From Halocatena marina (GTDB lineage: Archaea; Halobacteriota; Halobacteria; Halobacteriales; Haloarculaceae): a stretch of 64,000 nucleotides of DNA. Under the pieces are notes generated by a model that worked only from the letters and a program-made list of their open reading frames with translations, was not told the origin of the DNA and made no database searches. Shown piece by piece: positions 50,048 through 59,485 of the stretch. The translations under genes were made by a program, and so were the position numbers. The stretch spans positions 392,687 through 456,686 of the forward strand of contig NZ_JALLPK010000002.1 of the NCBI RefSeq assembly GCF_023276375.1. Direction: 5' to 3'. Each line of letters opens with the position of its first letter. Within the stretch, counting starts at the first letter, position 1.

Positions 50048-51135
50048 CGACTTCCTCCTGTCTGGACGGGATCTCCCGACTGGTCTTCTGCTGTCTCTTC
50101 ACTCGTTGGTTCGCCGGTGGTGTCGTCGAGCGATGCTCGGCTGCTAACCGGAACGCGAAGCGTTCCGGTGAGGGCAAGGAAGACGTCGTCGAGCGTCGGC
50201 GATCGGACGTCGAATCCCGTCACCGTAATGCCAGCATCTCGCAGCGCGACGAGAAGGTCGGTACCCTGTTGGCGTGCGTGCTCGGACGCGATCCTAATGC
50301 CCTCGTCGGTGGGTTCGATTGTATTTTCCGCAAATAAGCCTGACTCACGGGCGACTTGTTGGGCGTGCGCTCGTTGTTGGGCGATCGAATCTTCGAGCGT
50401 GATTTCGAGGATATCACCGCCGACCTGCGATTTGAGTGTGTCTGGCGAATCAGTAGCGACGAGTTTGCCATCCTGAATCACAGACAGGCGGTCACAGAGT
50501 TCATCGGCCTCCTCCAAGTACTGGGTCGTAAGAAACAGGGTCGTCCCTTGCCGATTGATCGCCCGGAAGTACTCCCACAGGCGATTGCGCGCTCGGGGGT
50601 CCAGTCCTGTTGTGGGTTCGTCGAGAAAGACGAGTGGTGGCTCATGAACCAGAGCAGTCGCCACGTCGAGGCGCTTTTTCATCCCTCCTGAGAACCCACT
50701 GGGCTGCTTGTCGGCGACATCTGCGAGATCGACGAGCGCTAACAGATCGTCGATCCGCTCGGCACGCTCGCTCCGTGGGACGCCGTACATTTCACAGGCG
50801 AACTGGATGTTCTCGCAGGCGGTGAGTTCTTCATCGATGCTCGTCTCCTGAGCCATGTAGCCAATGGACGAGCGGACGGCCCGCGGATCATCGACGACGT
50901 CGAATCCGTTGACCGTCACCGACCCGGCTGTGGGGTGCAACAGTGTCACGAACGTTTTGATGGCGGTGGTCTTGCCTGCTCCGTTTGGCCCCAAAAACCC
51001 GAAGAACTCTCCTTTGGGGACGTCGAGATCAATCCCTCGCACCGCGCGTGTGCCGTCAGCGTACGTGAGTTCGACGTTCCGCGCTGCGATCGCCATTGAG
51101 GACGTTTCCTGAATGTCGGTTGTTTCGGCAGGCAT
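50044..51135 (-). CDS. DrrA-like ABC ATPase
   Basis: This encodes 363 residues from the ATG at 51135. It has Walker A 'GFLGPNGAGKTTAIKTF', a Q-loop in 'IGYMAQETSIDEELTA', signature 'PSGFSGGMKKRLDVATAL', Walker B 'PLVFLDEPTTGLDP' and an H-loop region with Gln in place of His ('LFLTTQYLEEADELCDR', as in DrrA). The C-terminal about 100 residues match the DrrA-specific extension, ending in a charged tail. It is coupled to the DrrB-like permease. Confidence 0.93.
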   Translation of the reverse strand: MPAETTDIQETSSMAIAARNVELTYADGTRAVRGIDLDVPKGEFFGFLGPNGAGKTTAIKTFVTLLHPTAGSVTVNGFDVVDDPRAVRSSIGYMAQETSIDEELTACENIQFACEMYGVPRSERAERIDDLLALVDLADVADKQPSGFSGGMKKRLDVATALVHEPPLVFLDEPTTGLDPRARNRLWEYFRAINRQGTTLFLTTQYLEEADELCDRLSVIQDGKLVATDSPDTLKSQVGGDILEITLEDSIAQQRAHAQQVARESGLFAENTIEPTDEGIRIASEHARQQGTDLLVALRDAGITVTGFDVRSPTLDDVFLALTGTLRVPVSSRASLDDTTGEPTSEETAEDQSGDPVQTGGSR

Positions 51136-51397
51136 GTTCACACTGCCTCCGTCTCATTCAGAACCGGTCGTGCAGTGGCTTCATTCGAAGCGTCGTTGCA
51201 TCCTTTATCGGTATTTCGCTTCTCCATCACGTAGAGATAGGGCCTGGTTCGTCTCGGATTTGACGGGGTGCATGCATGCAATCTTTATTACTGATCGCGC
51301 TTTCACACTCGTGTACGATGATGTCAAGCTCTCTTCGTCGTGACTCTCGATTCGAGACGGATCGAATAGGACGACCGAATCAGTGGGATCAAATACA

Positions 51398-52087
51398 ATG
51401 AGATATGTGACTATCGTTATCTCTCCAACCGACGAATATATGGAAGATGTTCGGTCAAGGAGCCCCAAACGAGTGCAGGGAAACGGCGATCCAAGAGAAG
51501 TATGGATCGACGGAACGCTCGTGGCGACACAGGAAGCGGTACATTATGTCAATCTTCTTGATGATGGGACTGTTGTTGGGATCGTGCAGTTCAGAGGCGA
51601 TGCTGATCGGCTTACAACGATAGAAGACGAAAGTCCAGAGATCATCTCGTGTACTGTGACGGGTGGTGAAACGTGGCTGGCGTATCTCCACTACGAGCCT
51701 GAAGAGTTCGAAACAGCCCTCTACGAACGTATCGATACTGAGGCAGTCAGTATCGACTGGCCAGTAGTGGAGACCGCTGACGGCCTGCGACTCACACTGT
51801 TCGGGAAGGATGCAGCCCTCCGAGAACTGACCACTGACATTCCTGAGGAACTTGACGTGACTCTCAAACGGGCAGGAGAATATCAGCCAGATATGGATGA
51901 TCCAGCGGAGCAACTAACCACTCGACAGAAAGAGATCGCACGGGCAGCACTCGCAGCGGGATACTACGACATCCCCCGGCGTGCAACACAACGTGACTTG
52001 GCGGCCGAGCTCGGGGTGTCACGAGGGACGATCGGGGATCATCTTCGACGAATAGAGACGAAGATCATCCGGTCCGTGATTGTCTGA
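51398..52087 (+). CDS. HTH_10 regulator divergent from the DrrAB exporter
   Basis: This encodes 229 residues from the ATG at 51398. The N-terminal sensor-like domain begins MRYVTIVISP. The C-terminal HTH_10 domain contains 'QKEIARAALAAGYYDIPRRA' and 'DLAAELGVSRGTIGDHLRR'. It is clearly paralogous to the gene at 60154. Placed 260 bases from the exporter operon in the opposite direction, it is a good candidate to regulate it. Confidence 0.87.
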   Translation: MRYVTIVISPTDEYMEDVRSRSPKRVQGNGDPREVWIDGTLVATQEAVHYVNLLDDGTVVGIVQFRGDADRLTTIEDESPEIISCTVTGGETWLAYLHYEPEEFETALYERIDTEAVSIDWPVVETADGLRLTLFGKDAALRELTTDIPEELDVTLKRAGEYQPDMDDPAEQLTTRQKEIARAALAAGYYDIPRRATQRDLAAELGVSRGTIGDHLRRIETKIIRSVIV

Positions 52088-52486
52088 AGCTGGCTGAATG
52101 AGGTTTTCACTGCACAGTCTCGTGAAGATTTGGCGTTCAAGGTATATTCCTGAACTGCTCGTGTATTAGAAATTCACCTACCCGACATTAGGTGTATTAG
52201 AATCTCACATAGTCAACTTTATGCGCTTAAAAGAAACCAAACAAGCGTCAGTAATAGGGAAGTACACCGAACGAAGCTATTCTATTGACCCTCTACGGGA
52301 AATTGCAGACAAGCTCTAGCTATAGAAGGCCATCTACAGAAATCCATCCCCGGAAATAGAGAGCATCTCAAGACAAAATTTGCTATAGCATCATATGGTT
52401 TATCCACGCGATGCGTATATTGACCACTTGACTGTGTTGTGTGGTTGTCTGCCCCGGACAACAACGCACTATAAATAGTAAGAGAA
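52088..52486. other. Gene-free spacer with a 20-base near-repeat
   Basis: GTGTATTAGAAATTCACCTA (52161-52180) recurs with three mismatches at 52192-52211. Nothing coding is supported. The two copies are 31 bases apart and could be operator half-sites or chance. Confidence 0.3.
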
Positions 52487-52759
52487 ATGACTATATCGCT
52501 CTATCCAACGAAAACTATGCTCTTAGAATCTCGTTATTCAAAGCAATCGGGCTACTTCGTCATCTCAGTATCATCCAGCGAGGAAATTGAAGAGATGGGA
52601 TGTCGTCTCTGTCCCTCGGAATCTAGTGAACCACTTCGACTGAAACCCTCTGCATGGGGTTCTCCACACGCTCGCTGTTATGACTGTTGGGAACGAATCT
52701 TCTGCGTGATTATGGGGGTGGGGCTTATCGTGGCGTATTCGCTCCTCGTAACTCGTTAG
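52487..52759 (+). CDS. Small Cys-rich protein with C-terminal membrane helix
   Basis: This encodes 90 residues from an ATG. 'CRLCPSESSEP' and 'RCYDCWERIFC' give Cys-x2-Cys pairs resembling a small zinc ribbon, followed by a hydrophobic helix (VIMGVGLIVAYSLLVT). The family is not recognised. It could be real, but its N-terminus is uncertain. Confidence 0.4.
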   Translation: MTISLYPTKTMLLESRYSKQSGYFVISVSSSEEIEEMGCRLCPSESSEPLRLKPSAWGSPHARCYDCWERIFCVIMGVGLIVAYSLLVTR

Positions 52760-53128
52760 AACTTGATCTCAGATAAGGAAGTGCCGTATATCACATTCGA
52801 CGCTGGCGAGCGCAAGAATACCTCGCCCATTGCGGTCGAACTTCTCATCGCTGAGGTCGCTTAAACTGGCATTTCAAAGAGCTTCTTTCTGTCAGGCCAT
52901 GATCTAACAGTCGACACAGTCAAGGGACGTCTCTTGTGGATGTTTTGTGCTCCATCGACGGCGGCTGAATCTGCTGTTGTTTGTTGGGATGAAATGAAGT
53001 GATTAACAACTCTGAGAACTCGCCTGCTTTCGACAGTACTGGGAGCTATGACGATCGAATCCGTATCTATAAAGTGTATGTCGATATATTGAATCCGCGC
53101 GAATGATGTCCCACAGTTTCGGAGGATG
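52760..53128. other. Gene-free spacer left of the IS derivative
   Basis: Contains no supported gene. It ends in the 24-base sequence that recurs at 57786. Confidence 0.35.
53104..53127 (+). repeat. 24-bp direct repeat, copy 1
   Basis: Exact 24-base match to 57786-57809 (begins TGATGTCCCACAG). Here it abuts the left inverted end of the 811-bp IS derivative. It may be a remnant of another IS terminus, or host sequence duplicated by rearrangement. Confidence 0.8.
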
Positions 53129-53939
53129 GAGTGTTTCACGGCGTGTTTCACGCAGATTCACCCTCGATTCGTCCAGCGGAGTCAGAATCAACGACCGACT
53201 TCTGAGTCGAACTTCAAGAACTTGAGAAAATTAGCCCGGGATCGTCGCCGAGAGGGAGCGTTTCCACTCACAGCAGGCACGCCGAGGTCGCCGTTGAACT
53301 AGTCTCCCGGAACCAGCGCAGACGAGACCAACTCGACACATTCCCCAGCCGTCAGAACTGGTGCATAGTCCATCTCAGCGTCGACACCGGCTTTCAACAG
53401 GAAATCGGTGAGCCGCCAGATGTTGTGCAACAGCACTGCGAACACGAAGTAGAACAGCCGAACGCGGTAGTCTTTCGAGGAGGTTTTCGCTAAGAAGTCG
53501 TACTTGATCGACTTATACTCGTTTTCGATCTGCCACCGACGGCTGTACCGCTGGCAGAACGCCTCAGCCTCAGCTGGTTCGACTCGGAGATTCGTTGCGA
53601 AGACGGCTGTGCCCTCGATTTTCGTCGATGGCACATAGAGGAACTGCATTGCGTGTGATCCGTGGTCAGTGTGAGCCGTCGCTGATTCGACGGCCACGTC
53701 CTGCCCATCGTCGTCCATTGTCTCGATAGCTGCTCGCTCAGCGCTGTACGTTCGCCTGGGGATCAGATGGTCCACGTCGAGATTCGAGAGCGTCTGGTAG
53801 ACTGGCTTCGCGTCGAATTCGGAATCGCAGAGTACCATCTCGATCGGTAGTTCTTGCGCGCGTCGAACGAGTCGTCGGACCACACGACGGATCCGATTCG
53901 GTGGATTGCTGTCCCACGGGGAGCGAACGTGAAACACTC
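53129..53939. mobile_element. 811-bp IS derivative with 12-bp terminal inverted repeats
   Basis: The left end GAGTGTTTCACG (53129-53140) is the exact reverse complement of CGTGAAACACTC (53928-53939). The element carries the C-terminal half of an IS4-type transposase on the minus strand and nothing of its N-terminal half. Full elements of this kind are well over 1 kb, so this is an internally deleted, non-autonomous copy. The right border runs straight into a truncated host gene. No clear target duplication is visible. Confidence 0.8.
53299..53927 (-). pseudogene. IS4-type transposase, C-terminal half
   Basis: The reading covers the C-terminal domain of an IS4-like DDE transposase. The YREK signature Y-x2-R-x3-E-x6-K is exact (YSRRWQIENEYKSIK), and the 'VLCDSEFDAKPVYQTLSNLD' segment holds an Asp of the catalytic triad. 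The N-terminal half with the first Asp is missing, because the open frame runs out through the right inverted repeat into host DNA. It is therefore non-functional alone. Confidence 0.8.
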
Positions 53940-54369
53940 GGCATGGGCTGATCTCAATGCGGCCCTTGCTGATGCGAGCTGTCTGTACAAATACCCAACA
54001 GGGGAGCCATGGAATTTCATCCTTCCCGCTACAGACTCCGAAGTAAATCAAGAGATTGAGCAGTTCGTTCTTGGCCGTCGACCTCGCTTTGAACTCGTCT
54101 TTGACTCCGTCGCAGAATCTCCGGTCGTTCAATTTGCGCTTCGGACGGATCTCTCGCAGGAAGACGTAGAATCCCTCTTTCCTCGCCCGTATGGGTTCTC
54201 TCCCAATGGGTTAGAAGAGATCTTTCGTATCGTTTCAGTCGTCCATCCCTGGTCAGGCTTCTCAATCTCGTTCCATCTGTATTTCGGTGAGGGGGAGATG
54301 GACTGGAGAACCGGTGAATGGCTCGTAACCGAAGGAGAGCGGATTAGCCCCTCGACAGATGAACAATAA
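53940..54369 (+). pseudogene. Hypothetical gene missing its 5' end, cut by the IS
   Basis: The coding reading starts at the IS border: 'WADLNAALADASCLYKYPTG', then 'FELVFDSVAESPVVQFALRT', ending SPSTDEQ. It has haloarchaeal composition and no start codon of its own. The frame stays open through the IS end by chance. About 140 residues remain. The missing start is not found left of the IS, so insertion was accompanied by deletion or rearrangement. Its stop overlaps an ATG of the C45 gene (54359) downstream. Confidence 0.65.
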
Positions 54370-54385
54370 GGCCCAACCCGTCGAA

Positions 54386-55375
54386 ATGAGTGAGAATGTA
54401 GAACAGGAATGGAACGCAGACTACCGAACCTACAGCGTTGAGGGAGACCACTACGAGATTGGCTACGAAACGGCAAAACGAAGCGGTGAAATTATCGAGC
54501 CCGGAACGTCGCTATCAGGTGACGCTCGAATTACTGCCGAAAAATCGCGTGAGGTCACCAAAGAAGTGTTCCCCGCAGCGGTCTCTGAGTTCGACGGATA
54601 CTCAGATGCTCTGGGTATCCCTGATGACGAAATGCTCTGGCATTTCACACCAGGAATCGACGGATCATGCAGTGCAATGGCAATTGAGACTGATGATGGA
54701 ATATTAATCGGGCGCAACTACGATTTCTTCTATTCTGAATCTCGACGACATTTCATCCATACCGTTCCCGATCAAGGATACGCCCACGTTGGCGTGCACG
54801 AAGGGTTGGTCGGTGGCAGGTTCGATGGGTTAAACGATCAGGGATTGTTTGTCTCGTTCAACGGGGCGGGATTTCCCGACCATAGTGCGGTCGGAATGCC
54901 ATTTCACCTCGTTGTGCGCTATCTATTAGCGAAGTGTGACAGTGCTGTTGATGCCCGTGACACACTCCGAGACTTGCCCCTCCGAGAGCCGAAGAGCTAC
55001 TTGTTGGCGGATTCCGATTCTGCTTTCGTGGTTGAGGCACATCCAGAACAGACAGCAGTAAGGACACCTAACGCAGGTCTTCTCGTCGCCACTAATCACT
55101 TCATCCACTCGGAGATGGAAGCATTCAAACCACCGTGGGATAATTCTGTTCAGCGTCGAAACCGTCTACTCGAATTCAGCAACCTTGATTCACCGACTAT
55201 AGAGGATTTGCAAGTCGGTCTTCGAGACCACGAAGCACCGGTCTGTGGGCACGAAGACGGAATGGCAACCCTCTGGTCATGTGTCTCAGAGCTCTCGACT
55301 GGCCGAATCTCGTACCCGCTCGGTGCTCCGTGTCGGAATAGATATTCGTGGACCATCACGCCAAGAGTAGAATAA
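54386..55375 (+). CDS. C45-family (acyltransferase/peptidase-like) hydrolase
   Basis: This encodes 329 residues from the ATG at 54386; an ATG at 54359 is also open. The Ntn-hydrolase family C45 (penicillin acyltransferase-like) pattern is present: 'GIDGSCSAMAIETDDG' with the nucleophilic Cys after GS, 'LIGRNYDFFY', and 'LNDQGLFVSFNGAG' in the body. Such enzymes self-cleave before the Cys to become active amidohydrolases or acyltransferases. The substrate is unknown. It directly follows the truncated hypothetical gene. Confidence 0.8.
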   Translation: MSENVEQEWNADYRTYSVEGDHYEIGYETAKRSGEIIEPGTSLSGDARITAEKSREVTKEVFPAAVSEFDGYSDALGIPDDEMLWHFTPGIDGSCSAMAIETDDGILIGRNYDFFYSESRRHFIHTVPDQGYAHVGVHEGLVGGRFDGLNDQGLFVSFNGAGFPDHSAVGMPFHLVVRYLLAKCDSAVDARDTLRDLPLREPKSYLLADSDSAFVVEAHPEQTAVRTPNAGLLVATNHFIHSEMEAFKPPWDNSVQRRNRLLEFSNLDSPTIEDLQVGLRDHEAPVCGHEDGMATLWSCVSELSTGRISYPLGAPCRNRYSWTITPRVE

Positions 55376-55499
55376 CCTCGAGCGAGTGGTCCTTACTGTC
55401 TGAGAAGTGCACAATACAGATCAACCACTACCGTACCGACTAAAACTTGGTAATCACCATGACGAGCGTGGAAGTCAACTCAGATATGCGGTTTGCAGT

Positions 55500-56033
55500 A
55501 TGATTATCTCACAGCTTGCATTACCTGAAGGCATGACGGTTCCTGTGGTTCCCGCACAGCAACGACACGTCGACGAAATCTGTCGTATCTGTTCAGACGG
55601 ATGGCGCGAGACCTACACCGGGTTGCTTCCCGATGAGGAGATTGAGACGACCATAGACGAATTCTACACGACCGAGCGGGTCGCAAAGGAGGTGCGCTCG
55701 CCAGACGGCTGGGACGGCTGGCTCGTCGCGCTCCATGACGAGGATGTTCTTGGTGCGGGTGGAGGCGGTCTCACAGAACCAACAGTCGGTGAAGTGTTCG
55801 TTCTGTACGTCGACCCGGCAGAGAAGCGGAAAGGAGTCGGTTCCCGACTACTCGAAACGATGACGGCTCAGCAACGGAACAAAGGTGCGACCGAGCAGTG
55901 GGTATCAATCGTCCCCAGCAACGAAATCGGAAAGTCGTTCTACCGGAAGCACGGGTTCGAAGTGGTCGGCGAGCGCGAGGCGTATGGAGATTCGAGTGAC
56001 CGAAACTCGCTTCGACTTAGACGGTCACTCTAA
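55500..56033 (+). CDS. GNAT-family N-acetyltransferase
   Basis: This encodes 177 residues from the ATG at 55500; an ATG at 55533 is also plausible. The acetyl-CoA-binding motif A is clear: 'VFVLYVDPAEKRKGVGSRLL' followed by 'WVSIVPSNEIGKSFYRKHGF', a standard motif B. The acceptor substrate is unknown. It lies downstream of the C45 gene on the same strand with a 124-base gap. Confidence 0.88.
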   Translation: MIISQLALPEGMTVPVVPAQQRHVDEICRICSDGWRETYTGLLPDEEIETTIDEFYTTERVAKEVRSPDGWDGWLVALHDEDVLGAGGGGLTEPTVGEVFVLYVDPAEKRKGVGSRLLETMTAQQRNKGATEQWVSIVPSNEIGKSFYRKHGFEVVGEREAYGDSSDRNSLRLRRSL

Positions 56034-56149
56034 CCACCGCTACAGTTAGTTGCGGCAGGTGAACGAACTCTATACCGTCAGTTTGGGACCTGAGCAAGAT
56101 ATATCACCAGTGGGTCGGGACCATCCATCATACGGGACGGATGAGTGAT

Positions 56150-56812
56150 TCAGGTGGGAGTCGTTCGTTTGGCCCAGTCGTACATCGCGTCGAGAACGGT
56201 CAGTAAGTATCGATCCGTACGATTATCGGATATTGGGAAGTTGGCCCGAATCGTAGAGCAGTTGGTCTCAATACTCTGTGTGTGGACGAACCGAACTCGC
56301 TCCGGGGACTGTGTTTGAAGCTGCTCGAAATAGTGCCTCTGTGGCGTGGTGAACTGCAGGTGGCTCTCGAAATTCCGACGCGTTCGCGTCTCGTCGCTAT
56401 TTTTCCGTTGTCGCAGCGAGTCGGTGTCCGTGTGGAGGAAGAAATAACCGTCTGGAAAGCCAACTGCTCGATCTTGCAATTTCTTACGGTAGAATCGATA
56501 AATTGAGTCCAGCGGTGCGAATTCTTCGATATCAGCACGTTCGTGTGACAAGCCGTGAGCAATCCAGTTGTACCAGAGCGGTTGAAGTACGTCTCCGTCT
56601 AAAATCACGAAGTCGTGTTCTTGCTCGCGCTCGATGGCGATTTCCCAACGGTCACACTGGCGTTCGAAGTACCATGTCGTTGAGTCCTCTTTGGACGTGT
56701 CGAAGAGTACATTCACCTCGGGCACGCGGTACGCGTCGAACTCGTCGCAAAGCACCTCAGCAGTGGTCGTCTTTCCAACCGCACTCGCGCCTTCGAGTGA
56801 AATAATCGTCAT
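56150..56812 (-). CDS. P-loop kinase-like protein
   Basis: This encodes 220 residues. The N-terminal Walker A 'LEGASAVGKTTTAEVL' and 'FVILDGDVLQPLWYNW' resemble nucleoside or small-molecule kinases. A charged C-terminal half includes a lid-like RQRKNSDETRTRR segment. It begins three bases after the glycolipid-binding-like gene ends, on the same strand, so the two are probably co-transcribed. The substrate is unknown. Confidence 0.75.
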   Translation of the reverse strand: MTIISLEGASAVGKTTTAEVLCDEFDAYRVPEVNVLFDTSKEDSTTWYFERQCDRWEIAIEREQEHDFVILDGDVLQPLWYNWIAHGLSHERADIEEFAPLDSIYRFYRKKLQDRAVGFPDGYFFLHTDTDSLRQRKNSDETRTRRNFESHLQFTTPQRHYFEQLQTQSPERVRFVHTQSIETNCSTIRANFPISDNRTDRYLLTVLDAMYDWAKRTTPT

Positions 56813-56815
56813 GAC

Positions 56816-57391
56816 TCACTCCGGAGGGAAGACCCGGTCAAATAGGTCTGGATAATCAGTGACGAGTCCATCTGCGTCAACCGGCAATTCAGCGGTAAAG
56901 CCACTGGTTACGCTCTCGTAGCGATACCGTCCGCTGTCTTGGTCAAGTGGGTCGAGGCAGGTGTACTTCTGAATGGCAGTCTCGACATGTAAGTCGGGAA
57001 CAGAGATATAGACTGTCTCGATCTCGGTCGATTCGCCCTGGTTGAGTTCCAAGCGTCGAATCGGTAGTGTGTTCGTGAACGGTGTCACCGAAATATCAAC
57101 GTCGGTGCATCCATCCAGTATTGTCATCGGCCCTCCATTCCCGTTGGTCCAGTTGCCCTCTGTGTCTGCCCGGAGTGAGATCGACGCAGATTCACGGTCA
57201 AGGGTGGCGACCTCCACTCGTCGAACGCGATAGCGACGGTCACATTCGATCTCGTACCGAATACGGAACGACTCGTCCTCAGCAGAGCCGACCACGACGC
57301 TCTCCACATCAACACCTGCCGAGTCTTCGATCAGGTGTAGCGATTCGATACCGACCCCGACGGTCGGTGTCCAGTAGACGTCTCGGTTCAT
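56816..57391 (-). CDS. Putative glycolipid-binding (DUF1089-type) protein
   Basis: This encodes 191 residues from the ATG at 57391. Characteristic stretches of the family are 'CTDVDISVTPFTNTLPIRRL', 'SGFTAELPVDADGLVTDYPD' and 'YRVRRVEVATLDRESASISL'. The fold is beta-rich and soluble. Lipid binding has been proposed for a relative, and the role in archaea is not established. It is coupled to the downstream P-loop kinase-like gene. Confidence 0.85.
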   Translation of the reverse strand: MNRDVYWTPTVGVGIESLHLIEDSAGVDVESVVVGSAEDESFRIRYEIECDRRYRVRRVEVATLDRESASISLRADTEGNWTNGNGGPMTILDGCTDVDISVTPFTNTLPIRRLELNQGESTEIETVYISVPDLHVETAIQKYTCLDPLDQDSGRYRYESVTSGFTAELPVDADGLVTDYPDLFDRVFPPE

Positions 57392-57933
57392 TACACAACC
57401 GTCAGCGCGATACACGATAATGGCCCTGAATCTGATTTACCAATTGGTTCAGGTCGCCGAACACGGCTGGCGAAAACCATCGCAGAGCTTTGTTTCACAG
57501 CACATTGCGGTGATTCAGCTGTTAGAGTTGTGCCGCGAGTGTATGCTCAATAGCTCGTTCGGCAAGTTGGTTCGGTTCTGTGCCCCAGTAGCACTCCTCT
57601 CCGGCGTACATCCGCTGTAGTTCGTCATGGAGAGGGTTCTCTGAATGCCATATATTATAAAACTATCTCTTCCCGTAAAACAGCGGTCAACGTAGAGTGA
57701 TTGACTCACGCTCCATCTGTGGGGTCTGAATCATATCGACTGATACTGAAAGAAAGTCACGCATCAGAGCTATCCTCCGAGGTTGTGATGTCCCACAGTT
57801 TCGGAGGATAGGCTAGAGTTAGATCGTACCGTCGACGGTACGTACAAGAACTGCATCGAGTAGTTTCCCGTCTCAACGTGAACTGATGTCGGCTAGCTAG
57901 ATTTTCCATGAACAGACTGGCCATTCATTCTAA
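57392..57933. other. Gene-free region left of the second IS
   Basis: Contains the palindrome 57771-57810 and the second copy of the 24-base repeat, but no supported gene. Confidence 0.4.
57786..57809 (+). repeat. 24-bp direct repeat, copy 2
   Basis: Exact copy of 53104-53127. Its end (TCGGAGGATA at 57801-57810) is inverted against TATCCTCCGA at 57771-57780, so this copy sits in a short palindrome with a 20-base loop. Confidence 0.8.
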
Positions 57934-59485
57934 CGTATTTCACCGTGTAGTAAACGAACGATGCCCACCATCACTCCATCATTTGAGACTCAAACCAGAG
58001 CGATACGAAATAAAGTGGCGTGAAACAGCGCCGCCGTTCACGAACCGGGCGAACACGGGAGGTGTCGACGTCAATCAGGTGGATCGAGACCGTAGCACTG
58101 CTTGGCGACGGTCAAGAACTGGTTCGCATCCACCCGTGGCTTGTACGACCTGTTCTCGCCGTCGATGGCGAGCTTCACCAGCAGGTCCACCAGTCGCCAG
58201 ACGTTGTACAAGACACACGCGAACGCGAAGTTGAAGAAGCGGTAGTCACGCTCGGTCGAGGTGGTCCGCACCATGAAGTGCCTCTGCTTCTTGAAGCCGT
58301 TCTCAATTCCCCAACGATGGCGACACCACCGGATCAACCGCTCGATCATGTGGACGAACTCCTTCCCGTCCATCTGCTGATCGCCAGCGTCACGCGCTGT
58401 CACGTATGGATGGTTCGTCTCGAAGACAACGGTTTCGGAGGTATCCACGTCTCCGTCCTGCGCCTTCTGCTTGCGTTCTTCGATGTCCTCTTCGCGCTGG
58501 ATAGCGTCGAGGACAAGTGGTACGTCCATCCCGACAATTTTGAGCACCGCCCACTGGTAGTAGTCGTTCCCATCCTTGTACCCGAGAATGTCATCCTCGT
58601 GGTCCTCTATGTCGCCGGTGAACGGGAAGCCCTTGGTCACGTCGATGGCCGTAAAGACCAACCCATCGAGCTCGCCGTTCTGACGGGCACGAGCGATCAG
58701 CATCCGCGTAGTGTCTCGCAGCATTTCCCGAATTTCCGCGACGGAGAGCTTCCCGATCTGGTAGCGATGGGTCGATCCAGTTGGGATGTTCCCGCGGCTC
58801 GTATCGAGCGAGAACGACGCCGGGCCGCTGCGAGCGTACATGTCCTCGCGCATTCCCATGTAGGTGTGCTGTTCCCAGAATGCGTTCTCGTGGATCTGCC
58901 AGTTCTGGCCCCGTTTGAGAGCAAACGCATCTGTCACGAACGGTTTGGCCTGCTGCCACACCTCATCGGTCTTCTCGGCGACGAACTGGTGTTCGGGAGG
59001 GGTATCGTCTTCCGATTCATCCGCTTCGTCACTGCCGATCCGGTCCGGAAGCGAAACCTTGCAGGCACGTGCGCCTTTCACAATTGCGTCAGCGCATTCC
59101 TGTATGGCGTCGCGGAGTGCCTCGCTGAAGCGTTCATTCCACGTGCGCCAGAACGTCGATTGATTCGGAAGTGATTCGAATCCGAGATTCTGACGGAGCG
59201 AGGGATGCGTTCGCAAATGATCGTGGAGCGCGGTTTCGTCCCAGCCATTGATTTCCGTGAGCAGGGCGGCTCGAACGTGGATCGCTATCGGGTACGATTC
59301 CGTGTACGGAGCGGACGCATCGTGTGCGGCGAACGTGAGATGATCAATCGGGAGATGGCAGATCAGTGTCTCGATGTCGGCGTAGCTCTCCCACCGCTCG
59401 CACTGTGACTGCACGATGGTCGTGACATCCGCAACGAATCTGTCGAGATGGTCGTCTGCCCCTTCCATTCTCACGTGAGACACTC
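57934..59485 (-). mobile_element. Insertion sequence with full-length transposase, left end uncertain
   Basis: The right end GTGAGACACTC (59475-59485) matches, with one mismatch, the right end of the 811-bp derivative (GTGAAACACTC). It sits one base before the stop codon TAG (59486-59488) of the adjacent membrane-protein gene. The left end is not certain: ACGTATTTCACC near 57934 is similar to the expected inverted end but imperfect, and GAGTGATTGACTCACG near 57695 is another candidate. Confidence 0.55.
58071..59468 (-). CDS. IS4-like transposase
   Basis: This 466-residue DDE transposase starts at the ATG at 59468, 17 bases inside the right IS end. The C-terminal 'CRHRWGIENGFKKQRHFMVR' with 'YRFFNFAFACVLYNVWRLVD' matches the IS4-like C-terminus and shows residues similar to those of the transposase half at 53299 (RRWQIENEYKSIKYDF). 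'VFTAIDVTKGFPF' in the middle could hold a catalytic Asp. It appears complete, so the element may be active. Confidence 0.85.
   Translation of the reverse strand: MEGADDHLDRFVADVTTIVQSQCERWESYADIETLICHLPIDHLTFAAHDASAPYTESYPIAIHVRAALLTEINGWDETALHDHLRTHPSLRQNLGFESLPNQSTFWRTWNERFSEALRDAIQECADAIVKGARACKVSLPDRIGSDEADESEDDTPPEHQFVAEKTDEVWQQAKPFVTDAFALKRGQNWQIHENAFWEQHTYMGMREDMYARSGPASFSLDTSRGNIPTGSTHRYQIGKLSVAEIREMLRDTTRMLIARARQNGELDGLVFTAIDVTKGFPFTGDIEDHEDDILGYKDGNDYYQWAVLKIVGMDVPLVLDAIQREEDIEERKQKAQDGDVDTSETVVFETNHPYVTARDAGDQQMDGKEFVHMIERLIRWCRHRWGIENGFKKQRHFMVRTTSTERDYRFFNFAFACVLYNVWRLVDLLVKLAIDGENRSYKPRVDANQFLTVAKQCYGLDPPD

Noticed and set aside
52161..52211. A CRISPR remnant from two near-identical 20-base stretches
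   Set aside because: Only two imperfect copies with an 11-base gap; no array or cas context.
58020..59174. A 384-codon plus-strand frame across the IS
   Set aside because: It is the antisense of the transposase gene, which has a clear IS4-like C-terminus on the minus strand.
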